In this document: positions 1 to 8,439 of the stretch, in pieces
How the letters are laid out: the number at the start of each line of letters is the position of its first letter
Numbering within the stretch: the first letter of the stretch is position 1
Assembly: GCA_033675265.1 (NCBI GenBank)
Contig: JAUJYZ010000458.1
Span: 1 to 64,000, forward strand
Reading direction: 5' to 3'
Origin: Actinostola sp. cb2023
Taxonomy: Eukaryota > Cnidaria > Anthozoa > Actiniaria > Actinostolidae
Length of the DNA: 64,000 bases
Notes under the pieces: model-generated
The model's input: the letters and a program-made list of their open reading frames with translations, nothing else
Told to the model about the DNA's origin: nothing
The model's database searches: none
Made by a program: the position numbers and the translations under genes

Positions 1-324
1 TAAACATTTGAATCCCAGCCATGAACGGAACCATGGCCGGTTTCAAGCAAAATCCACTGATATTTTTATGTTTGTTTGTATGTTTGATTGGCTGATTTTG
101 TTCTTATTCGTGTTTATTTATTTGTTTTTACTTAAGACTTTGGCACAAGAAAAGACCTTGGCATCGGGAGGATTTTGCTTTACCGCACAGTCAGTTTCAC
201 GTGAACCACCTCTTGTTTTACTTCTCTTGTTTTTTTTGTTTTTTTCTGCCCGGGTAACATGTGTATAGTTAGACATTGCCATCACATTTACATTTCTCGT
301 TTTCAAAACCTGGTTGTTATCTTT

Positions 325-759
325 AAAGTGCCCATGAAACGAAATGTCGACCCTTGTTTTATTGTACATTATTGTTGTTTGGTCTTTCTCTGAACATTTG
401 CTGTATTTAAACATTGACTGTTTGAGCGTGCGAACATTTCAGTTCTTTTCGCGGTTCGAAAATTATCATTTTCAACCAAAATGTGCGACAAGAGACTGGG
501 CCCTTGACAATGGCTCGGTGACGTCATAGATTGTGTATGCCTTTGTTTGCACAACTTATGACGTCACATTTCTATAGTTTGACCGAGCGGGAATTGTCGC
601 ACTTTGAAACCCAAAATGCCCAACTTCGTGCGCGAAATAAAACATGTTCCTGAAGCTCAATTCACTTTTTATTAACGCCATGTAAAACAAGCAAATAGCA
701 GCAAACTTTCGTAGTAGCAAATAAAAACGGGGTCTGTTTTTTCGTTTCATAGGCACTTT
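325..759. mobile_element. MITE with AAAGTGCC TIRs, copy 1
   Basis: About 435 bp bounded by inverted repeats beginning AAAGTGCCCATGAAACGAAA at the left and the matching AAAGTGCCTATGAAACGAAA read from the right. It has no coding capacity. The centre holds two CRE-type octamers (TGACGTCA at 519-526 and 559-566) arranged as an inverted pair. The same element lies at 19469-19900 and 57000-57431 in the duplicated copies. In the complete peptide gene it sits inside intron 1. Superfamily not assigned because the target duplication is unclear. Confidence 0.75.
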
Positions 760-1288
760 AAGTAGAAGGTATAGTTTAACTCTCGCTAAGAGATATTTGA
801 GAGAGGTTGTCCTTCCTGTAAGACACTATAGGAGGATCTGAATAGATCCTTGCAAGGTTAGGAGTTTAGACAATTTAATGCCGTATGTTGGTCTGAACTT
901 TAAACCCAAGGCATACATACATGTACAAATTAAAGCTTGTTGGGTAGGACGTAATGTTTAAATGCCGACAATGCATGAGGACTGTGAGTTGAGAGAAAAG
1001 CGAATCAACTAAAACGTCTGCAAAGGAGGCTAGGAGACAGGATGTACTTGGATGTCTATCGCTGACTGCCAGTGATCGAGTTCACTGACATATTGTGGCA
1101 GCTACGGGAACAAATCAGTCACGCAAACAAACCAAATCAGGAACCACACATTGAATCGATACATCGCAGCATTTCACTTTCTATTAGAGGGTTGGGTTAC
1201 AATGACGCAAGACTTAAGTCCTGATGTGGACCTGCCTATCTACCTATCTATAAAGGAGTCAAATTATGTTATTGTTATGTCCACCTAC

Positions 1289-1406
1289 CGCGAAGTTCTC
1301 TTTCACGTAGCTGTGGGTACAAATCCCCCTCAAAATCCCTGGGCCTGGCTGTAGCAAGCCCCACCGCGACAACCACAAGCAGAACAAGGATCAGCATAGA
1401 TTTCAT
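1289..1406 (-). CDS. Secreted Cys-rich peptide gene, copy 1, exon 1 (5' partial at window edge)
   Basis: This is the reverse-strand copy of exon 1 of the gene at 18499-21405. The start codon is the complement of 1404-1406, and the exon ends at a GTAGGT donor (complement of 1283-1288). It encodes the same 39 codons plus one base: a hydrophobic signal peptide (residues about 4-20) and an acidic/basic propeptide. The only change seen relative to copy 2 is a silent Leu codon. Exons 2 and 3 would lie to the left of base 1, so whether this copy is complete cannot be seen. The AG acceptor just before the start codon in copy 2 is also preserved. Confidence 0.7.
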
Positions 1407-1995
1407 GGTTCCTGTTTATCTGTGGTCGAAAAAAGAAAACGAGTTATTTTTTTTTTTTTTATTGATCATTTAACTTTTTATGTCACATAACAACTACAAA
1501 CAAGTTCGGACGATTTTAATTTCAAACAAATTCTATCTTGTTTCATCAGAAAATATATTAGTTCATCAGAAAATATATATGTTTCATTGGGGAAGGGCTT
1601 GGTGGTTAAACCTAGCAGGAGAGACTACGTGTCCTATTGTTATTCTACACAGTGTAATTGTTATACTGAATCTGTAAATAAATAAAAACTTATGGCCCTC
1701 CTAATCTAAAAAAATCTCTCATACTAGAGAGATAGAGGGATTTTAGAGCGAGATATTATTAGGAAAATGGACAAATAGAAACAGTCGACCGTAAAACATG
1801 GAGTAAATATAATTGGGTATATATTAACCGTACAACAATACCGTAACTCTAATAAGTCCCAGGGGTGGATATTTCAAACTTCACCATGCTTAATTGGAAG
1901 GGGGGCTTCTTGATCATGAAGGAGGGGGATCTTGGAGGGGTGGGGGGACAATTTAACAAAAATCTCCAGAACAATATAACCATACCATCATAACC

Positions 1996-2063
1996 ACCGT
2001 ACAGTTAGCTCAGACGGTAGAGCATCGATCGGACTTTTAATCTGAGGGTTCAACATTGGGCGA
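1996..2063 (+). pseudogene. tRNA-Lys(UUU)-like degenerate sequence
   Basis: A D-arm (GCTC...GAGC), a box-A-like TAGCTCAGACGGTAGAGC and an anticodon arm TCGGA-CTTTTAA-TCTGA with anticodon TTT are readable, as in eukaryotic tRNA-Lys. Four extra bases separate the D-arm from the anticodon stem. The T-arm is weak and no acceptor stem closes, so it is a pseudogene or the head of a tRNA-derived SINE. It is repeated in reverse at about 17848-17915 and absent from copy 3. Confidence 0.55.
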
Positions 2064-2224
2064 TAAAATTACTTTTGGAATACAGAACGAGACTTCAAAT
2101 GTATCGAAAATCAGATCGTTAGTTTACATATCTTGTAGCGGCCATTTCCGGTTAAATGTAATTTGCATACATGTGTTGTCGGTCATGTGACCATGCCAGG
2201 CACATGACTTCGCTCTTGAATCGC

Positions 2225-4150
2225 GCAATTGAAGTTACGACACGACATGTAGATTATGAAGGTATTTGGAGACTTTATTTGGCGTCGAGATAATAAACAA
2301 GACCGTAAACAGTGCACGTGTCAAATGTATAAACCAGGAGCAGGGAAAATCCTACATATCTAGCTTGGACTGTTTGAAATCTAAACGAAGTCAATGTCTT
2401 CTATGCTTTGTACCGCTGTAATTGTGTGTTGTGGTAAGCTTATAACACCGATATATCTTTATTTTGCTGAGTTTTTGAAATCGTTCAGTTGATATGAATG
2501 CCCAGAATGCAAGAAATATTGTTCATGATTGTTCAAGTCACACCCTGCGATGTCTAATTTATTCATATTTGTAATCTTATTTGTATGGATATATTTATGG
2601 CGCCAAATAAACTATTGTCCTTTCTATGATTCGCTGAGTCGTGCAAACTCACTCTCTTGGGCGGAGTAAGCGGCTCTGGCATGGGAACACTTCTGATCTC
2701 TTCTGATCTTCAAAGTCTCAGCAATGTCTGTAATCGCAGTGTAATGCTTCTTTTGTAAACCATTGATATACTATTTTACCTATTACTTTGATAATTTTTG
2801 TAACATTGTTGTGTTATCTAGGGGCCGCCGCCCCTCCTGCCGGGATTAGCCACAGCTAAATGGCAGCATTAACGATTAAAGATTAAAGATAAAGATCCGA
2901 GTCATGTAACGACCAACGAGCGACCAAACACTGTTTTAATAAATCACACTGCGAAACGTATATTTAGGTCAAATAGGCTACCGTATTTATGTAAGCTTAA
3001 TAGTTTATAGAAAGCCCGACTTCGCGTTAGTATAGCATCTAGTTAATATTATTATTATGTTTTTCTCTGTTTAGCACTGGCTGTTTGCGTGTGACTTCTT
3101 CATTCATTCAGTTGTGCTCACCTTTGAATCTCCGGCTCAGTAACTCTTTTCTGTTTGGCTTTACCTCTTGCTCTGTTTCACAGAAGTGAAGAACGTGACG
3201 ACGGAACGCATTATTAAGCTATCATATATATAGTGCTTGATGTCGATAGACGTCATTTCCGGTCTCATCAGGTGATCTATCAACTGGCCTATGATTGGTT
3301 GAAAATTATAAGGAATTTATCAATCAGGGCCGGTAAAGAAAACTATTTCAATGCGGATAATGACTTTAAAAACCCTTTATTACTAACTAGCGAGAGCTAA
3401 TTCGCATGATAGGAATACCAAGATAGAATTGTTGGTGTTATGTTATGTTGTGTGATATGCTGCTATAGAAGAACTTCATGGACTTGGAATCAAACTACCC
3501 ATGTTCATGGAGCGTTCAGTGCTCGTAAGCGAAATGATTCCATGACAACCGAGATTGTGAAAATTATTTTTAGTGATGCAAGTAGAAAAGACCCATAAAT
3601 TAAAATGACAATTCGGAGCTATCGCATAATCTTTTGTGGCACTGATTAACCGTCATCTCTGCATCGCGTTAGAGAAAAACTCGCAGGTTAAGTGCTGCTG
3701 TCGAACCGGATAAAGTGAAAGCTTTATTCTCTAAAGTTTCTTAACTGAAGCTTAATAATGAAAAAACCCGGCTCTTATAAGAGCCACCAAATGATTTAAA
3801 CGTGATGACCTTAATGCAATATAGAGTTTTCCAGTAAAAGTGGAAGGCCGGTCAGTTCGAGAAAAAATTAGACTGAGCTTTTCATGAGTTTATAACCACA
3901 ATGCCCTGATTATCGACTTTGCGGTGGTTAACGGTATAATCCTTGATAACAAAGCCGTTTACTAACAATAGATATATCTATAAAACCGCCCTTCACACTT
4001 GCATGTGATCGGTCTGGGATTTACAACTCCCAAAGCACATTACAGAGGAATGCTGTTTTTAATCTGCTGAATAATTAATGTGCTTCTGATTATGTATTCC
4101 ATTTTGTGGTAGATGTCCCTAAAACAATGGCCATTCTGGGCAATGAAATA
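2225..4150 (+). repeat. Composite repeat unit (single copy here, multiplied in copy 3)
   Basis: Runs from GAAGTTACGACACGACATG to the text CCATTCTGGGCAATG. Here it occurs once. In copy 2 it occurs once in reverse (about 15770-17680), and in copy 3 it is expanded into a tandem series (58270-62190). It contains a beta-tubulin-like fragment near 2640-2701, a GC-rich tail ending in TTAAAGATTAAAGATAAAGATC-type sequence near 2820-2895, and short decayed coding pieces near 3600-3770. No intact gene is seen in it. Confidence 0.65.
2640..2701 (+). pseudogene. Beta-tubulin-like fragment, copy 1 (frameshifted)
   Basis: This is the homologue of the open fragment at 60316-60369, which reads THSLGGGTGSGMGTLLIS, the beta-tubulin GTP-binding signature. 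In this copy an extra A and an extra G disturb the frame and a TAA appears inside the glycine loop. No further tubulin exons are nearby. It is a captured or retroposed scrap, not a gene. Confidence 0.6.
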
Positions 4151-4276
4151 ATAAAATTGCAGTATGGTGTTGCTTAACGCTAACACTATATAACAATCTG
4201 GTCATAGACAGATAGCTAGACTCCCAGCAGTCAGTGATCACTTTTATTCTTACCATTGCATAATATAAAGTTTGTA

Positions 4277-4800
4277 CAGTGGAACCTCGATATAACCATA
4301 GTTAATAGAGGGGACTGGTTGGGAAACCTTTTGTTATATGTTTTTGTTCGTTTTTTTCAACCGTGACCGTGCACAAATCTTTTGTTTTGTCATTGTTTTG
4401 CCTTAATTTGCTATGGTTGAGCAACTGAACCCAAACGTTTCTTTTGGCCGATTGTGCGATATATTCCAATTCAAAATTAAATATATTACAATATTTAAAT
4501 AAATAATCCAATAGAGAACATTTGGGTTCAGTCGTTTAGCCATTTTCTAATGAATTTGAAGAAACATTGTGCACGGTCAGGACCCGTTCAACATCATAAT
4601 GACATTAGGACTAGAACAAAGAAATATAACAAAAGGCTTCCTAACCATTCCCTCTACTAACTATGATATAACGATACTCGATATAACGATGTTCCCGGTA
4701 TAACGATCAACATTTGACAGCCCGGGAAATTATACAGTAAATGTATGGAGAAAAATCCCGATTTAACGATACTCGAGTAACGATATTCCCGATATAACAT
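4277..4800 (+). mobile_element. pogo/Tigger-type MITE interrupted by another element
   Basis: Begins CAGTGGAACCTCGATATAAC, the terminal motif typical of pogo/Tigger-like elements, and continues after the nested insertion with repeated TATAACGA-type text (4666-4800). The uninterrupted version is at 15485-15637 in reverse. The copy 3 version (from 62313) is interrupted at the same region by a different element (62353-63743). Non-coding. Confidence 0.65.
4297..4665. mobile_element. 369-bp TIR transposon nested in the pogo MITE (copy 1 only)
   Basis: The ends are inverted: CATAGTTAATAGAGGG at the left and CCCTCTACTAACTATG at the right. It is flanked by ATATAAC at 4290-4296 and 4666-4672 (an 8-bp reading, GATATAAC, is equally possible). 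The empty site is preserved in copy 2. An 8-bp duplication with ends starting CA would fit hAT or P superfamilies. It has no coding capacity; an ORF of 69 codons on the minus strand is not convincing. Confidence 0.8.
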
Positions 4801-5456
4801 GAACAGTACAAACTATTTAGTGCTCTATTAGAGATCTTTCGCATAACTCCACTCCATATGCTAATGATCTACTGCAGTAGGAAGCACCTACAAAATATGC
4901 AAAACGCACGTGAAATACCCTAGTTTAGGTGCGAAATGTTTTAGTCATGTCTGAAAACAATTTGACCAATTCCTAAAACCTCTTTTTAATGTCATATTTC
5001 TCATTTTCATTGCTGGCTGGTAAAATGTTGGTACGAATGCGAGCTAGCTGGCAAACCATGTTCTTACATCTTCCCCTAACTGGGAACACCTTTCCCTTGC
5101 CGGGAACATCTTTCCCTAGCTGGAATTTTTTTTTCATATCAATTCCTGGCTGGGAAATTAAATCGTCAATATCAAGCTGACTGGCAGTGAGGAGCGGATA
5201 ATATTTTCGCATGGTTGTTAAATATTAACTATAATTAGCATGTGAACACTTGTCTAGTGTTCTAGATATCATATTGAGTGATTTTAGGAAAAAGTGTCGT
5301 TGGGTACCGGCTTGTTGAAAGCCCTTTGAATACAAGCTTATCGGCGCGCCCAAAAATAAGCCATCAAAAAGTCAGTTGGAATGGTCAATAAAAGTCCAGG
5401 GATTACAGAATTATGCAATTAGCCATTACTAATCCATATCAAGATCAATAGACGTG
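4801..5456. other. Intergenic/repeat DNA without recognisable gene
   Basis: Contains a short degenerate tandem theme around 5068-5140 (about three units with CCGGGAACA/CTGGGAA text) read in copy 2 as a 80-codon ORF, 15075-15317. That ORF has low-complexity repetition and no known motif, so it is not called as a gene. Nothing else seen. Confidence 0.5.
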
Positions 5457-5738
5457 TCAACTAGCTTGTTCAATAACCAGCTCTTGTAAAAAAATGGGTT
5501 TCGTTTGACCAACCCCTAAACTAGTACGTACCGGTTCGCTGTTTTCAAATACGACTATCCCCCCTAGTACCTCAGTGCCGAATATATACGTCTCTCCTGA
5601 GATCTCTGAGAGTGAGTATTGAACTGGATCGGAAAAGAATGAGAGATCAGGGCCAATAGTTCTTTCAATATGTCTAGACCCAGATCTTAATAATAACTTT
5701 TTTAGGTTCAAAGCGGGTTCGTTTATCAGTAATTCCAC
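5457..5738 (-). pseudogene. Unrecognised ORF relic, copy 1 (frameshifted)
   Basis: Encodes the same ~90-residue protein-like stretch as 14551-14859 (key words ...RHIERTIGPD..., ...YIFGTEVLGG...). In this copy a run of seven T (complement) instead of six shifts the frame near the end. There is no ATG at the start; the first codon is GTG after an in-frame stop a few codons upstream, and no AG acceptor is obvious. Apart from the indel, one silent difference from copy 2 was seen. It could be a decayed exon of an unknown gene or transposon. Confidence 0.35.
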
Positions 5739-6711
5739 ATAATAAAAATAAGATGATTACAAAATAGCAGGTATAATAGAGCATGTCATAGCGCATGGAG
5801 GATGCAAGAGAAGAAACCTTAGGGCTCATTAAACAAAGCTCTTGCAACCAGGGCCGTACATAACCCAGATTAAAGAAAAATAGATCGATTTATTTCAACA
5901 TGGCGTAGCATCCGCTAAATGCGCCAAACTCTAGCACTTTTGGACAGTTTATTTTAATTTGCAAATTTATTTCGGCAGTAAAAAAAAGTAAAATGTCTGC
6001 CTAGAACTGCTTTATCGTTGCATCAACTCAGTATTTCATGGGAAAACATCAGCATTAATAGTAAATATACAGATCTAGCCCTGCATGTTTTCGAACTTTA
6101 ATTTATTGGTAACTTGAAAATATATGAATTTCCATTTCTTTTTTGCTTCATTAATGTTCTGACTGATCCCAGCACAATTGATTTGTAAAGGCCGCTTTGC
6201 ATTGTTTCTTTGAACAAAGTAGTCTTCTACCTTACAGCCTACTAATCAGGCCTATTTATCTAGTTGTGATATTCCTCAGCATTAGGGGTGGACCATTACA
6301 TTATCGTTGCATGAATTTTGGCTGCTCGATTTGTTTCTTTGCTCCTAGCTGTGCATTTGTTTTAAGGACCTTGACTTTGTACGATACTGATTTTTTTTCT
6401 TCAATTTTGTTAAAATTTATAAGTTTTACTTTACAAAAAAATTCGAATAGCAGCTTGAGGGGATATATCCTGGCGGAGCGAAGACTTGTCCTTGCTGGAG
6501 TTGGAGTCCTGTACCCATGAGAGTCCTGTACCCATGCACAGTGCACAGTCCATCGTAACAATACTAGGCCTGGCTTCATTTCACAGTTCCACGATTCAAA
6601 GCAAATGTTTTTGAATAATTATGGTCTTTTCATTTATGATTTCAATACTCAATCACAAAAGAATAATTGGTAAGCTTGGAGTACTATCTCCTCCTCCTTA
6701 GTTGTCACTTT
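5739..6711. other. Non-coding stretch between two candidate ORFs
   Basis: AT-rich DNA with an imperfect short direct duplication near 6507-6535 (GAGTCCTGTACCCATG twice). The ORFs on either strand (about 92-113 codons) are conserved between copies 1 and 2 only because the DNA is nearly identical. They differ in frame between copies and show no motif. No gene is called. Confidence 0.5.
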
Positions 6712-6925
6712 TCAACGATGCTGCTTTTTCTTTGGGGGTTCTACAGCAAATATTGAAAAAGAAAATATTGAAAAAGAAATAAATAACATGTCGGAGAAAC
6801 ACACTGTACTTGTAACGTGACTGTCATGATAGATATTCACTAGAATAAATCTATATACCTTGTGCCCCTCTCTCTTGGTCGCTATCCTCCTCAAATTCCA
6901 CTCGTCTCCAGAACTGAGAAGCCAT
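6712..6925 (-). CDS. Candidate two-exon micropeptide gene, copy 1
   Basis: Exon 1 occupies 6859-6925 (ATG at complement of 6923-6925), a GTATAT donor follows, and exon 2 is 6712-6740 after a CTGTAG acceptor. The phases match and the product is 31 residues: an acidic, Trp/Arg-containing N-terminus (MASQFWRRVEFEEDSD...) and a basic tail EPPKKKQHR that resembles a nuclear localisation signal. Copy 2 (13362-13560) has the same structure with one Lys/Arg exchange. It is divergently oriented from the ORF at 7398. Function unknown; it may be the 5' end of a longer gene or chance. Confidence 0.35.
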
Positions 6926-7397
6926 TGATACGGTGAGTTCGAACTCAGCTTCAGTGTAGGATAAGGGGAGCTATAAAAATCACCGAATTTATAGTAACGT
7001 GAAAGAAAAGATGATCCATAGGTGATCGTGTTTTGTCAGATTGCTTTTGATATCAAACGTAGACCGATCCTTTGAAAAATTAGCAATGTGAAAGCTGTTA
7101 TAGGTGTTAGGCTGGTTCCATGCACAGGAGCAAGTTTTCCTTGACAAGTTTTCCTTTGACAAGTTTTACATTCTCGTCTGGCATGCCAGTTATTTCAATG
7201 AAACTTGTCAAGAAAGAAAGTTGTTGTTCCTTCCCACGTGCACCATCAAATAAAAATGTCCAACAAATTTGGTAACTCCTATAGATTTATTAATCAATGT
7301 CGTATGTTTTTTAGCTGACACTATTTCGTTAGTTTTCTCATCATGCCTAGAGGGACTCCGAGACAGCTCCTAGCTTGAAGCTTGCTGTATTCTTCTG

Positions 7398-7640
7398 ATG
7401 TTACTTACAGCAATCCCGCCGCCATTTACAGACCGTTCCTTTCGACTGCGATATCTTATCAAATATGTACTACCCGCTTTATTACTACTGACAACAATGC
7501 AGATTCCTCCTCCCGATGATTATTTGCTTCCGATAATGCAGCGTCTTGATCCAACATTCTATGGTTTTGACTACAGAGGCAAGGATTTATTTGTGACAGT
7601 AGAGAATCAGATATATTTGTTCTGGTTGAACACTGGAGAG
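7398..7640 (+). CDS. Membrane-anchored unknown ORF truncated at duplication boundary, copy 1
   Basis: Starts at a true ATG (7398). It encodes a basic stretch, a hydrophobic segment at about residues 19-34 (LIKYVLPALLLLTTM), then a Pro/Tyr/Asp-rich soluble part. Copy 1 and copy 2 (12646-12888, reverse) agree up to ...YLFWLNTGE and then read into different sequences, because the inverted duplication ends exactly there. The continuation to a stop at 7685 is therefore chimeric. No family is recognised. The ATG, hydrophobic segment and non-repetitive composition make it more gene-like than its neighbours. Confidence 0.35.
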
Positions 7641-7829
7641 CTACCGGAAGCTTTGTTGGACATCACTTTTAGGATATATCACTAGAGATTTAGCGCGATT
7701 CAACAGAAGGGGGAGGAGAATACAAAGAACAAGAGGGTGCAAACTAAAGAGTGTCAACAACAAAGTGTTATTGACATTGATGTGGCTAAGAAAATACCCA
7801 TGTATAGACACCTTAGCATTAATCTTCGA

Positions 7830-8000
7830 TGTCAGTCCCTCGACTAGCCTCCTCCGCATGCAACTTCAAATAAAGAAATCCAAATAAAGAAATCCGACAA
7901 GAGAGGGGAAAGGGATTAGTCCTCCTCGGCTTCCGGCCTTGCAGGGATCCTAAGGGGTTCCCGAAGGGGTTGCATGTGGAGGAGGCTATCCCTCGACTGT
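7830..8000. repeat. Short foldback/MITE-like element
   Basis: GCCTCCTCCGCATGCAAC near 7847 pairs with GTTGCATGTGGAGGAGGC near 7966. Between them are a duplicated AAATAAAGAAATCC and GC-rich CCGGCCTTGCAGGGATCC text. Non-coding. No target duplication identified. Confidence 0.5.
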
Positions 8001-8439
8001 TTCAACCGACACAGCGTTGTTCCCGCAATTAAACATTTTGTGGAGTTTTTTTGCTAATCAGGTTTCTTGGCCAAGCATTGCAGAGTGGAATGCTTTAAGA
8101 GGAACGTGGCCTTCATTTCCCGGTGTAGTTGGGTGAACATGTTCTGATGTTTTTATTTCGAATTCGCAGCAAAACAATTGTCTGAACGGTCGATTAGCAA
8201 CTCAACTCAACTACACAACTCCACAACATGATCATCCATTCTACCATAAGATCATTCATCTCATTCATGCCCGCCGCCACCACCACAGCCAAATCATCAC
8301 ACTTACACAACATTTATCACGGTCAAAAGTCCCTAGTGGACTTTTGCCAGCATCACACACCACGGTTCAACTCACACCAGAACACTTGAACCGTTGGCAC
8401 CACACACTCCACCAGGCAGGTCTGGAGTTGACCGGCCTT

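Larger units (their letters stand above)
1..7640 (+). repeat. Inverted-duplication arm, copy 1
   Basis: Base 1 pairs with about 20234 and base 7640 with 12646: the whole stretch reappears in reverse complement at 12646-20234 with few differences. The same block is also present in forward orientation from 56667 onward (copy 3). Homology stops abruptly after 7640, where copy 1 and copy 2 continue into unrelated sequence. Differences from copy 2 include a 369-bp transposon at 4297-4665 found only here and a deletion of roughly 300 bp near 1191 that is intact in copies 2 and 3. Homology at the left runs off the window. Confidence 0.93.

Noticed and set aside
1996..2063. Functional tRNA-Lys
   Set aside because: Four extra bases before the anticodon stem, weak T-arm and no acceptor stem.
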